Shown here: positions 24,421-34,957 of the stretch, one piece after another
Layout of the letters: every line of letters starts with the position of its first letter
How positions within the stretch are numbered: the first letter of the stretch is position 1
From: Stictocephala bisonia
Taxonomy: Eukaryota > Arthropoda > Insecta > Hemiptera > Membracidae
DNA: 64,000 bases
Direction: 5' to 3'
NCBI GenBank assembly: GCA_035578905.1
Contig: JAQJVL010000523.1
Coordinates: forward strand, 434,001 to 498,000
Position numbers and translations under genes: made by a program
Notes under the pieces: model-generated
Told to the model about the DNA's origin: nothing
What the model saw: only the letters and a program-made list of their open reading frames with translations
Databases searched by the model: none

Positions 24421-27420
24421 AAAATTATAACAAAAAACGGAACGTGATGGCTCCTACGAACTATCATAAAAAACAAAACTATTTCTGAGGAATTTAGCAA
24501 TCGTTTGTGCATTAAGTGCCATATGCGAATAATAAATTATTATTTATGACTTGATCTGAAATTAAAATAACAATAACGATACTATCACAAACATTAATTA
24601 ATTAAATAATTATGAATTAACTATTATGAGTGCATCTAAATTATTATAATTATATTCCTGCAATATAATATAAATATATACAAAAAACCGAATAAACAAA
24701 AATTGAAGATGACAAATTAAGACTAATTAATAAAAGTAAGTGAAACCCTACAATGTGTTCCCACATATACTCACTATAAACCCCTGATAATGAAGTAAAT
24801 CTCTACGTTTTAACACACGCAAATACACTACCAGAAAGGTAATACACACTTCAATGACTGTTAATTAACTTACACTATTAAATTATCATCAGTTATCTGA
24901 AAAATTCAGAAATTTTAACGAAATAATTAATTAAAAAAAAATAATAAATATTGTACTCCCATTTAAAAATAAAATAAACACCATTAAACTTCCAGATAAC
25001 ATTCTATGTACTAGGCACAAACATAATAAAAGAGATAGTCAAATTTATTATAATGACCATATAAAAAGTAAATAAAAATAAATTAAAATATTTAGAACTA
25101 CAATTACACCTCATTTATTTGTAAGAATGTAACAAGTATTTTGTTTACTATGTAAATGTAAGTCAATAGAAATATAGCATCATAAATAATTTTCTAACCA
25201 AGGGTCAAGTATGCTTAATTTCAAAGAAAACAAAAAACAAACAAAGAAAAACTATTATTCCAAAACATAATTAAGATATCAATATAAAACGAACAGTTCA
25301 TATTTACTTCAGATCTTCCAGTCTGACAGCGGTGTGGATAGTTCTGCCGTTACCCAAGATCTTCATAAATCGACTTTACCAAAATAAGTTAAAAGCAAAC
25401 AACAATTAATCGTGGCACATAAAAATGTAGATGGACTACAAAGCAAAATTAACAGATTGACCTTTTTTCTAACCTTTTCAATTTCATTTTCATTTCATTA
25501 ATCAATATGTACTATACAGCATTTAAATTTAAAGTGCGTAAGCACTAATAATAATAAGTTTCCAGCGATATAAGTGTGAGTGGGTGAATTCTCTATAATC
25601 CGTCTATTCTCCAATCTGTCACGGCCGCTGTCCCGCCCCTGACGGAATATAGGATTTCTACTGTACTCAAAAATACTCCGTCGACGTGTAGCGCATCGTG
25701 AGTTATATGGGAACACCAAGCCAGGGAGGTCTGGTTGGTTTCAGGAGCGTCAAATGAATACCAGTCGGCTCTGACCTCTCTGATAAAGAAAACAAATCAG
25801 GGAGGGCAAAATCAGTGGAGAGGATTACTGAGGTCGGAGGGGAAAGCTACGTTTTCTTAACATTATGATCGGAGGTCTGCCGGCAGGACACAAAACAGCT
25901 GGGTGAGCGAGGTTCATATTGTTACTTACATTTTCTTACCCCTCAAAATTTAGCTCGTTACATACTTTTTGTAAGTTTTACCATATTTTCAATACTCTAT
26001 TTGTTGGTTTTTAATTTTAAATTTCTATGAATTGGGATCTGTTTATTAAATATGAAGAGACAAATTTAGAGCGTTTTTTGACACTCTTAGAGAGTTCAAT
26101 TTATAAAGCAAAGTACTATGGTCTACCTACACTGTCAAAGTAGCCCAGTCAATAAAGGCAAAAAGTAATTGGCAGGGGGTAAACACTAAAAATCGACAAC
26201 GTTCCGACCCCACACTTCTTGCTTTTCCCCCCATTGCAAGAGCAGTACTCTGGTTAAATGTTTACAGCTAGAAAACTAAGTTACTAATACAGATGTGATT
26301 ATTTTTTTATTTACTCTTAACAATATGGTTAACAAATCATGTCATATACACTTTTTATGTAGATAGCTTAGTTTTACCATTATACCTATATATACATAAA
26401 AAAACTGCCACTGCTAAGTAAAAAAATGAACTTATATTAATCAATTACATATTTTTATCCTTACTTTAACTTTGAATCTTAACTTAACCATCAAAGTTTC
26501 TTAATGGCTAAATTAAGAAATGTAGCCAACAAATGATTATAGATAAATAATTTAATTAGCTTTAAAATTATGGGTCTAATAAAACTATTTCTTGACATGG
26601 TACCTTTATAGAGAACGATGACATTAGCGGAAACCGCACTGCCAGACCTTGCAGTATTGGTTATTGGGTTGTGACTCGGGTGCTATTGATTGTTTACAGT
26701 ACTCTTATATTATCTCTACTGTTTCTGTTGGTTAAACTGGGCCGTGTCTGTTTAGTCTGTGACGTTTAATCCTTGTATTGTGCGGTTTGTTAGTAGTTTG
26801 TGTCTCGTTTTATTTTTTTTACATATATATATGTTTCTGTTTGCCTTGTATATTAATACGTTAATATTTGTGTTATTGTCATAGATTTTTGAACGAGATA
26901 CCATAACCAATATGTAGGGAACATTTTAAAACTGGTAAAACATTGTTTAAGTCCGAATTTAAACACTTCATAGTTATGTAGGCCAGCTCTTCAATATTTC
27001 ATAATGACTGACTTGAATGATATATGTGTTATATGTATTCAGGAAGTCAAACATGGGGTAACTGTCACTTAAGGTATAACCACTTAAGTCCAGTATTGAA
27101 AGAAAAGACTACATAAATTACTTGCTCATGTCAATGTAATAAAAGTACATTCTATTTGCAGGTAAAATTATAACCAACCTAGTAAGTTAATATTAAAGCA
27201 GTATTAAAAGCGCAAAATTCAGAATCTTCTACAACACAGCGCTTTTTTAGAAAACTAGACAAAGTTTATTGTATGTCAAACATGCAGTTTTTGATGCTTA
27301 TATTCCATATAAATACCAAAACAAAAGCAATGAAAAATATGGCGGGAAATTTGTTTAGTAAAATAAAGTTACACAGGAAGGATATGGTTAGAACAGAGGT
27401 GAGTTTAAAATCTATCAAAG
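24421..27420. other. TTC5 intron 1, region between LINE-D and the minisatellite
   Basis: Mostly AT-rich. At about 25310-25470 the plus strand reads NNNQLIVAHKNVDGLQSKIN, the start of a LINE endonuclease domain, ending near TTTCATTTTCATTTCATT; this is a short LINE-G fragment. A GC-richer block at 25600-25900 may be LINE 5' UTR. No other gene is supported; the 25498-25719 minus ORF is unrecognised. Confidence 0.4.
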
Positions 27421-27439
27421 TTAGGTCAAAGTTAGGTAT

Positions 27440-28034
27440 CAATCAATACCACTGTATGTGTATGGGTGGGTGGGAGTGTCAATATCACTGTATGTGCGTA
27501 GGTGGGTGGGAAGGTCAAAATCTCTGTATGTGTATGGGTGGGTGGGAGGGTCAATACCCACCCGCGCGCCCCTACACATGCAGTGGTACTGTACGTGTAT
27601 GGGTGGGCAAGTGGGCCAATACCACTGTACATATATGGGTGGGCGGGTGGGTAAATACCACTGTACGTGTATGGGTGGGCGGGTGGTAAATACCACTGTA
27701 CGTATATGAGTGGGCGGGTGGGTCAATACCACTGTACGTGTATGGGTGGGCAAGTGGGCCAATACCACTGTACATATATGGGTGGGCGGGTGGGTAAATA
27801 CCACTGTACGTGCATGGGTGGGCGAGTGGTAAATACTACTGTACGTATATGGGTGGGCGGGTGGGTCAATACCACTGTACGTGTATGAGTGGGCGGGTGG
27901 TTCAATACCACTGTACGTATATGGGTGGGTGCGTGGGTCAATACCACTGTACGTATATGGGTGGGTGGGTTAATACCACTGTACGTAAATGGGTGGGTCA
28001 ATACCATTGTACGTATATGAGTGGGTGGGTGGAT
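27440..28034. repeat. 36-bp G-rich minisatellite, about 16 copies
   Basis: Tandem units of about 36 bp have the form CAATACCACTGTACGTATAT followed by GGGTGGGCGGGTGGGT. A four-unit block (27597-27740) is repeated at 27740-27881, so there is a higher-order repeat of about 142 bp. It includes one odd insert (CCCGCGCGCCCCTACACATG) near 27563. The strand is strongly asymmetric (GT-rich top strand). All open frames across it are repeat artefacts. Confidence 0.93.
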
Positions 28035-28109
28035 ATTGGGTTATTAACTAAAGGAAAATAAAATAAATCATATACTGTAGAACGAATTAGATATTTATTA
28101 ATTTATTTA

Positions 28110-28146
28110 TCAACATTAACATGTCTGTATGTCATGTTAATGTTGA
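28110..28146. repeat. Hairpin, 14-bp perfect arms
   Basis: TCAACATTAACATG at 28110-28123 and its exact complement at 28133-28146 are separated by 9 bases. Imperfect pairing extends outward (TTTAT...AATAAA). It lies just upstream of the nuclease relic. Function unknown. Confidence 0.8.
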
Positions 28147-28216
28147 CAATAAACTCCCAGCAGATATTCAATTGAATTTATACATCTGTGACAGCCTTAT
28201 TAAGTTGAATGTTTAA

Positions 28217-29450
28217 TTTGAGTTCGAATTAGCACCTCGCCCATCTTCATTATTTGACGAAAAAGTCGAAAAGGTACGAAAGCATCGTTCATGATAGTAT
28301 TTGAAGCTGGTATAGTTGAAGTAACCTTCAAGCCTAATGAAACTGTTTTTGTGATAGATGGACGATATTTGTTACACACAGTGGTTTGAGGGAAAGACAG
28401 CACTTTTTAAGAAATAAATGAATCTTATATACGGTAATCTATATAGTTCGTAGATATGGAAATAAAGTGATAGTGGTATTCGACGGGTATCCCAACTCTC
28501 CAACTACGAAATGGCAAGAACAAGAGAGAAGAGCATCAACAAAGTTTTTTCACACAATTTTGTTTGGTGAAAATACAGTTTGCACAACACAACAAGCAGA
28601 TTGTTTAGCAAACCCTCAGAACAAAAAGAGGTTAATAGAAGCAGATACAACAAACAGTTACAAGATATAAACGTTTTTTTGCGGATGATGATCAGGCTGT
28701 CATTGGTAGTTAAATGTATGCAAAACTGTTAATACTACTGTTGTAGTGGGAACTGATACAGATCTTTTGGTTTTACTTGTGGCATAAGCTCCTCAACAAG
28801 ACGGCAAACTTTTCTACTTAAAGCCTTCATCTTCAGTGTCCATTGTATAATCTGTAGATTTGCTTATAAATCAACAAGTCAAGCAGAAGACGTTAATGCT
28901 TTTTTCTCATTCCATAACTGGGTAACACAACCTCTGCTTTCTATGGTCTAGGAAAGCTAAAAGCATCCGACTTAATAAGTAAATCATCTGAAGCTTAAGC
29001 TCAGGCTGAGCTTTTTTACAAAACAAAACAATGAAAAAGAAATCTTTCTAGAAAATAAATGAAGAACAGTTTATTCAAACTTTGTACAACTTATCAAGTT
29101 CAAAACTCTCAATGAAGCCAGATGTTTCAAGTTCAAGCAACTAACAGCAAAAATGTCTCTCAAATCAAATTTTGATTTAGCTAAACTTCCACCTACTTCA
29201 GACGCTGCTCATCAGCATCTGTTGAGGGTTTACCACCAGACTCAAACTGGTTTTAAACTTTCCTCAGAAGAGTGGGGTTGGCAGCATACGTCTAAAAAGA
29301 GACTGCTACCTAAGCCCATGATGAATCCTCCTGCTTCCAATGAACTTCTCCTATTAATATCGTGCAGTTTGTAATACACAATATAATATTGTGTATTACA
29401 AACTGAAGTTGTCGTAAAGCCGAGTTTGATTGCACAACTATAAGGACTGC
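28217..29450 (+). pseudogene. Relic of a TE-associated PIN/FEN-like nuclease family protein
   Basis: Frames across this region, read together, match a family of large uncharacterised proteins expanded in insects and Hydra: FEFELAPRPSSLFDEK (28217), VVFDGYPNSPTTKWQEQERR (28473 on), VGTDTDLLVLLVA (28746), FFSHSITG then KAKSIRLNK, LPPTSDAAHQHLLRVYHQTQ (29190) and SSEEWGWQ. The VFDGY and GTDTDL aspartates resemble the metal-binding sites of PIN/FEN nucleases (inference). There are at least six stops or shifts. The expected Cys-rich C-terminus is interrupted at 29365 by a perfect palindrome. Family recognition is from memory. Confidence 0.6.
29365..29405. repeat. 41-bp perfect palindrome (20-bp arms, 1-nt centre)
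   Basis: CAGTTTGTAATACACAATAT at 29365-29384, a single A at 29385, then the exact complement at 29386-29405. It interrupts the C-terminal end of the nuclease relic. Confidence 0.95.
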
Positions 29451-29634
29451 ACTGTAACATTATTTCGGACCAAACCGATGACACATTTGCATATGAGCCT
29501 TTGTAAACTACTAATAACTCAATTAACATAATATTATTCGTTGCGTGAGAAATGAGAAGTTATAAAAAATACTAAACTTAAATGCTATCAAAATGATGTG
29601 CTGGTTTTAATGTATAAAAATACTATCTTGCATT

Positions 29635-29638
<4 letters not shown>

Positions 29639-29678
<40 letters not shown>
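29639..29678. repeat. (TA)n microsatellite
   Basis: A TA run of about 40 bp followed by a T run, between two TE relics. Confidence 0.93.
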
Positions 29679-29686
<8 letters not shown>

Positions 29687-29689
29687 TAC

Positions 29690-30835
29690 TGCCTCACTGA
29701 TTCTATTTAAGCTAGCTAATACCTCCGCAAAGCAGCGCAAGGGGCAAACAGAAACTATGTGATCCATTGTTTGGATGGACTCTCCACAATCACTAGACTG
29801 ATACTGTCAATCCCCATTTGTATTTCCAGTAGTTACATCTTCCCACTCCAGTTCAGGACTGATTCAACAATGTTCACTACCTAAGAGGGAGGTTCATCCC
29901 TGCTCAACTGGAAAGCAGTACGTAGAGGTGGGTTTCGAGATTTTAAGCGACCATTCTGACGTGGGAGATCCTGGGTAATGGGAAGGAGCGGAACATTCAA
30001 GATCTTATTGAAATCTTTAAGTAGTGCCTCCTGACGTCTTATTTATAGAGGAGCTATATTACACAGCACTGGGAGCCAAGGTAGTGGAGTTTCCATGAGA
30101 GTGCCACTAATAGCTCTCATGACTCAATTAAGTTGGACATCAATCGCTTTTGTATGTGTGCTATTTAGCCATACGGGACCACTGTATTCAGCAGCTGAAT
30201 ATACCAGTGACAAAGCAATAGTATGCAGCATGTGTGTATTGACTCCCCAAGTTGTTCCAGCAATATGATGTACATTTTCCCTGGTTTTAATTTTAGCTGC
30301 TGATTTCTGAAGATGGCTTTTAAAAGTCAGTGATCAATCTAATGTTACTCACAGGTACTGTGGGTGATCATTGTGGTGGAGTTTTGCACCATTTAGAAAG
30401 ACATTTAATTTTTGATTAGCTAGTCGATTACTTAGGTGGAAGCAGGCTACTTCAGTTTTCTTTGAGGGTTGCAAGATTATTTGTGTTTCTTCAACAGCTA
30501 TGAAGTCCTTGAGTTGATAAGCTAAAGCAATTTCGTATGCATATATACATTTTCTAGACTTGGTGATTGGAATGTCAGCAGTATACACGTTAAATAAAAT
30601 TGGAGCATCCTTCAGCTGTCTAAATGAACTTTCTTCACGACCGAGATAAACTTTTATTAGCCTGGCATTAAGCATTGACTCGAGAAGTTGCAAAAGAAAG
30701 AGACAGGGAAGGAGGCTGTAGAACTTTAATAACAAAACTTTGCTCCATACTGTATCATAAGCAGCTGTGAAATCAACAAAAGTTGCAGATGTTTTTAATT
30801 TCTATTCAAACCCATTCTCAATAAATGATGTCAGA
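29690..30835 (-). pseudogene. LINE-F, reverse transcriptase fragment
   Basis: On the minus strand from about 30835 to 29690 a broken RT reads KVLLLKFYSLLPCLFLLQLL, LFNVYTADIPITKSRKCIYA, CFHLSNRLANQKLNVFLNGA, HHNDHPQYLWVTLD, then SLVYSAAEYSGPVWLNSTHT and TPLPWLPVLCNIAP. This is the RT C-terminal half of a LINE group common in arthropods (KTE...FHLNNR...YSAAEY motifs). The YADD site is changed to YAYE, the PQGSVLAP block is missing, and stops are present. It is a dead copy in TTC5 intron 1. Confidence 0.72.
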
Positions 30836-31285
30836 GCCAGGATCTGGTCACTAACTAGTAAAGTTAGAATCATGCCGTTTTTACTAAAATATCTTAAATT
30901 GTAATTCACAACTTTTATGAAAATTTAATCAAGATCGTTAAAGCCGTTAGGAGAAAATTCCATTTTTTGTATGTTTTTTGCCTATAAAAATTAAGAAAAC
31001 TAAAATTTCAAAAAAGTGAAAAAATTATCTGGAGATATTGGTTAAATACACCTACATACAAAATTTCGTTAAAAATCAATCCATGCGTTTGGTCTTCAGC
31101 GAAGTGCACAGACACACGTACAGACAGACACTAACCATTTTTTTTTCCGAGAAAACCACTTTTTTTGGGTTCAGGGGACTTTTTAGAATGGATTTTTAGA
31201 CCAGCTTATAAATAATTTTTTTTTTTTTTTTTTTTACGATCACAATACTTTCTCTATGCTAACTCATATGGGAGAAAGTAAAACT
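30836..31285. repeat. Interspersed repeat copy 2 (partner of 16397-16832)
   Basis: Same noncoding family as at 16.4-16.8 kb, in the same orientation, with the shared blocks CTGGAGATATTGG, GGGTTCAGGGGACT and GATCACAATACTTTCT and the closing GGGAGAAAGTAA. It also contains a long T run near 31220. Confidence 0.6.
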
Positions 31286-31560
31286 GACTGCAATTTTTAA
31301 GTTGTTCAGAATAGCTGTAAATCAGTTGTTTTCTGGCAGGTTTTAGAACCTTTTGCATCAAAATATAACTTAATATTATACAAACATACCAAAATCGTGG
31401 TTTTTTATAGAAAAGTATATGTTAAGAAATGAGAAGATAATATAAATCGATAAAAAGTTAATGTTTCAATTTTTTAATGAATTTTGTCTGAGAAGTCCTG
31501 TCCAAACGTTGGCACTAATAGTGTTAAATAGGCCTAATAAATAACCAAAATGATAAAGAC

Positions 31561-31586
31561 TGGTGTGTGTGTGTGTGTGTGTGTGA
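31561..31586. repeat. (GT)n microsatellite
   Basis: About 12 GT dinucleotides in a row in TTC5 intron 1. Confidence 0.93.
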
Positions 31587-31591
31587 AAATA

Positions 31592-31860
31592 CCATGAAAT
31601 ATACTAAATGATTTTATCACTCTTGAGGAGGTTGATTTCAACCACAGAAAACATGTTTTGATAACTATGCACTTTCTTGCCACCTTTGAAAATACGATTT
31701 CCTTTTGAAAAAGTGGTGAAATATGAGTTTATATCTCTTGAGAAGGTTAATTTAAACTGCAGAAGTCGTTTTTTACCGAAACATCGAAAAGTTTTTTATT
31801 TGATAGTGAACAAACCAACTTTTTTTTATTTTAAACGAAAAATAAAGTTTTTTATATAAA
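31592..31860. repeat. Partial copies of the 61.9-62.5 kb fold-back repeat
   Basis: Two tandem partial copies: 31592-31670 (TTGAGGAGGTTGATTTCA) and 31671-31860 (ACTTTCTTGCCACC, GAGTTTATATCTCTTGAGAA, TTTATTTGATAGTGAA). Both match one arm of the fold-back at 62230-62480. The right end directly abuts the 2-kb TIR element. Confidence 0.65.
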
Positions 31861-32315
31861 GGGGGGTTTACACGCAACGTCTTATCGTTCATATTAAAGA
31901 TACGTCATATTTTCCTGGCGTATTTTTAATGGACATTCACACGGCAACATCTTTTCTCACGTTTTAGCTGAGTTCAGTTCGATAAACGTTTAGGTTAAAT
32001 ATTTACATTATAACTACAGTGGAATGGAAGGAGCGCTTATATTATACTCAACTATTTTTAATCTTGTTCGAGTTTTCTATTATGGTCGTTATAAATCTTG
32101 TTTTTGATTTGCCAGAAACAAGGAAACCCCTTATACAGCTACATAGTCGTAGATCTGATGACATAAATTTGGGACTTTTTTAAATAAAGGAAACTAAATA
32201 ACTTCGCTTTTCTAAATCAATAATCTTAGCAACCAAATAGAACAGGACAGGTAAGTCAGTACTGTATAGTGATTCCTATTTCTGGCGATATGAAAACAAT
32301 GTCCTGAGATACTCA

Positions 32316-32506
32316 GCCTTATTGATCTGCGAGTTCCTGGACGGACAAGATCTGCTCAGACTTTCTATCATCAAGCCTGTTCAACTAACTATGAGATGAA
32401 TAGTGTGGTTCCTCGGTTGCATAGATTGGGCAATTTGGTCTCCTCTAATTTTGATTTTTTCCATGGTAGTAATCGCCAACTAAAGTTAATATTCTATAAA
32501 AAATAG
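32316..32506 (+). pseudogene. LINE-H RT C-terminal fragment inside the TIR element
   Basis: An open frame reads LIDLRVPGRTRSAQTFYHQA, then CSTNYEMNSVVPRLHRLGNL and ends FYKK at TAG (32504-32506). This is the typical last 60 residues of I/R1/CR1-type LINE RTs (RVPxRxTRSxxxF...NY..N.P..R). Sequence after it, up to ATTGATTGATTG at about 32972, may be its 3' UTR and tail. Confidence 0.6.
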
Positions 32507-33179
32507 GAATGCCTCATATATGCTGTTTTTTTGTTTTTGTTGTTTGCTTGTAAACTTAGAATTAATAATGATCTCATTTTCAATTGTTATGTAGTTATTA
32601 ACTTTGTCATAATTTTACTTATCATATATATTCTTGTGTAAGGAAATTTTTTGTGTATGCATTTTGCAGTTCTTTGTCAACTATGCATGTAACGTGCTCT
32701 GAACTAGTTTTTACATTAATACTATTATTGCCTGTGAATGATTACGCACTGCATGTTAGTTCTTGATCTTGTTATGTATGGAAATAGTCTTGAAACATTA
32801 TTATTTTTGTGAATGATCACTCTGAATATTAGATCCTAGTTTTGTTTTCATTAGCTGGCTAATTCCTCTATGCATGTATGAATCATTGAACTGGTTGTAC
32901 ATTAGATTTGTATTCATTATATATATTTATAATAGATGTAGTGAATGGTGCTGTACTGGATGTTAGATATTGATTGATTGATTGGTTTGCTTGGCTGTAA
33001 TTTCTCTTTCACCAGTCTTTGTATTTGCATGTTGCATGGAGAATTCTTGAAGCATGAAACTAAATAGACTGATTTCATTTTATTTATGTGATGATTTGTA
33101 TGACACATTTGTAAATTGGCGTATGCCGTATATGGAAATATGGAAATATGAAATAAAGGACAACTATTCACACCCTCCA

Positions 33180-33720
33180 TCTTATTGTTGCAGTTTTCAC
33201 AAAACGGTAATTCTCTACTATTACTTAGCCAACCTTAAATCTTTTCATACTTTGTTGATACATTTATGGGATGCTAAATACCAATAGTTAGTAAATATTA
33301 GGAGTTTGAAAGCCATTGTTCACGTTGCTAAGCGATAAGAAAGTTTAATGTCCACGCACTATCACTGAAATTTCTGAGACTTTGCGCTGCGGCAGTTATG
33401 GTTAGGTTAAGTTATTGTATTAGAGAATGAACCTGTACTAAAGTATTTTCACTGTCGCAAACCGCTTTTTAGGCAGCAGAATTTGTAAAACATTCTACAA
33501 TGGGATATGATAACTTAACCTGACCATAACTGCTGCAGCGCAATGTAAATGGGTGGCCTCGGTGTGTATTAATGTATCACTAATGATACTAACTCTATGT
33601 TTCCGATGCCTAATTTTTACAAAATATTGATATTTAGCATCCCAAAATGTATTATCAAAATATGTAAATATTTGAGGTTGACTAAGTAATAGTAGAAAAT
33701 TACTCACAAGACATTGCTCC
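33180..33720. repeat. Internal inverted repeat of the TIR element (arms of about 220-240 bp)
   Basis: The sequence 33190-33420 matches the complement of 33505-33718. Examples are CTACTATTACTTAG, GGGATGCTAAATA and CAGTTATGGTTAGGTTAAGT against its near-complement at 33510-33535. Both arms can encode a similar peptide (WDAKYQ on each strand), loosely like part of a MADF domain. The identity is roughly 80 percent by eye. Confidence 0.7.
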
Positions 33721-33862
33721 CTTGTCAGTTTTCATATCCGTCTTTCGTTTTCATTCCATTTCGATAAAACGTACCTTTTGCTGTCTACACGCAACGTTTT
33801 AGCTGATAGGATTTGTCCTTGCCAACTAGACATACAAATAAGACGTTGCATGTTAACCCCCC

Positions 33863-33992
33863 TTAATAGTGAAAAAACATAATAGCAAATTATTTTTAAA
33901 ACTAAGTAGGCCTAATTTAAGACTATTTGCATTTTTGTATAAATAATGAATATTATAAGGATCAGAAGCTAGACTTTTTATTTCATACTTGC
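33863..33992 (-). other. Start of TTC5 intron 1 next to exon 1
   Basis: Only 130 bp separates the 2-kb TIR element from the first coding exon. The 5' splice site reads GAG then GCAAGTATG, a GC-type donor. Confidence 0.6.
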
Positions 33993-34055
33993 CTCTAATG
34001 TTTCCTCTTTCAAAATTCCATTATTTTCCTGAACTATTTCATTTTCAACATCCAT
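33993..34055 (-). CDS. TTC5: TTC5 coding exon 1 (start codon)
   Basis: This is a 21-codon exon encoding MDVENEIVQENNGILKEETL then E. The ATG is at 34055-34053 on the minus strand. An in-frame TGA lies eight codons upstream, so this is the first possible start. The only donor that keeps the frame into exon 2 (EAVKKLYEFRD) is GC: GAG|GCAAGT, which is the best-known class of non-GT donor. The nearby GTATGA would give phase 1 and an immediate stop. Full TTC5 N-termini are short and acidic like this one. TTC5/STRAP is a TPR protein that acts with p300 and p53 in stress responses and binds nascent tubulin to trigger tubulin mRNA decay (family knowledge). Distance to exon 2 is 15.4 kb, so the link is an inference. 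Confidence 0.7.
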
Positions 34056-34312
34056 ATTATGTAAATTAATCTGAATATATCATGTAACGAAACTAAACCT
34101 ACTGAATGATATTAGAAGCTAACAGGACCACAAAGTTCAAAATTCAACAACATTATAACAATCATGTATTTGAAATTATCATTTATATATATATATTATC
34201 TACGACTCCACGAGTAAAATAAGAACCTGAGAAAGAGTAAATAAATACTCTAAAATAACCTAACATTACTCATTTGTTCACCACTAACAAAACAAAGACA
34301 ACAGCATATTAC

Positions 34313-34349
34313 CATAGACCTTCTACAATAGTATAATAGAAGGTCTATG
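34313..34349. repeat. Small palindromic repeat, copy 1
   Basis: CATAGACCTTCTA (34313-34325) and its exact complement (34337-34349) surround an 11-bp core. The same arm sequence occurs in the longer palindrome at 41114-41192, so this looks like a dispersed miniature fold-back element. Confidence 0.75.
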
Positions 34350-34886
34350 ATATTACATCATATTCTTTTTCGCAGTTTACGATTTCACTAGTCCGCTGCT
34401 ACAGGGAATCATAATAAAAACAACTGTTGATAAGTTATCGTTGTTATGTTTATTTATCAAATTACCAAAAACCCTGATTTTAGAATAAAAATAACATTAT
34501 TGAAAATTGGTATCATTAATGTTAATTTTATCCTTGAAGCAAATTTTGTACGTGAATGGCGTATCAATAGACACTTAGCTCGTTATGTTGTTACTCGTGT
34601 TATATTTTTGGCCTTTTCCTGTTATTTGTTGATGCTATACACGTGTAGCTTATTTTACATGTATCTTGTTTTTTCCAACTCCAAGAACCTCGTTTGATTC
34701 CTTGAAGGTAGTGATGATCTGTTTGTTTTACAGGAAGAAGTAGACCGATCTGGAAGCTCAGTTAGGTTCGTGCAGATGTATTCCTTGTTATCAGTTATGG
34801 ACGATCAAAATACGACCTTATGAAGAGCGGGAAACATGTACAGTATTATTCGACATTGAAGCAGAAAAAAGAAGTTTTCTTAGTCG

Positions 34887-34957
34887 GCCGATCGGTCCGA
34901 CATGTCAATTTACAATACATTTTTGGTAGTGTAGAATTACATGTCGGACCGATCGGC
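34887..34957. repeat. Hairpin with 19-bp perfect GC-rich arms
   Basis: GCCGATCGGTCCGACATGT at 34887-34905 is exactly complementary to 34939-34957, with a 33-bp spacer. Each arm also contains the self-complementary CCGATCGG. It is conspicuous in a region of about 70 percent A+T. Confidence 0.85.

Larger units (their letters stand above)
31861..33862. mobile_element. 2.0-kb element with GGGGGG-ended TIRs
   Basis: The left end is GGGGGGTTTACACGCAACGT continuing CTTAT; the right end, read on the minus strand, is GGGGGGTTAACATGCAACGT continuing CTTAT. That gives 25-bp TIRs with two mismatches. No clear target duplication is seen (flanks AAA and TTA). G-run ends fit several DNA transposon superfamilies; I do not assign one. 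The interior holds a LINE tail and a large inverted repeat. No transposase is recognised, so this is probably a non-autonomous composite. Confidence 0.65.

Noticed and set aside
27273..28061. Several overlapping open frames on both strands with GQYHCTYMGG or THPPTH repeats
   Set aside because: They are read-through of a 36-bp repeat whose length is a multiple of three; no protein is implied.
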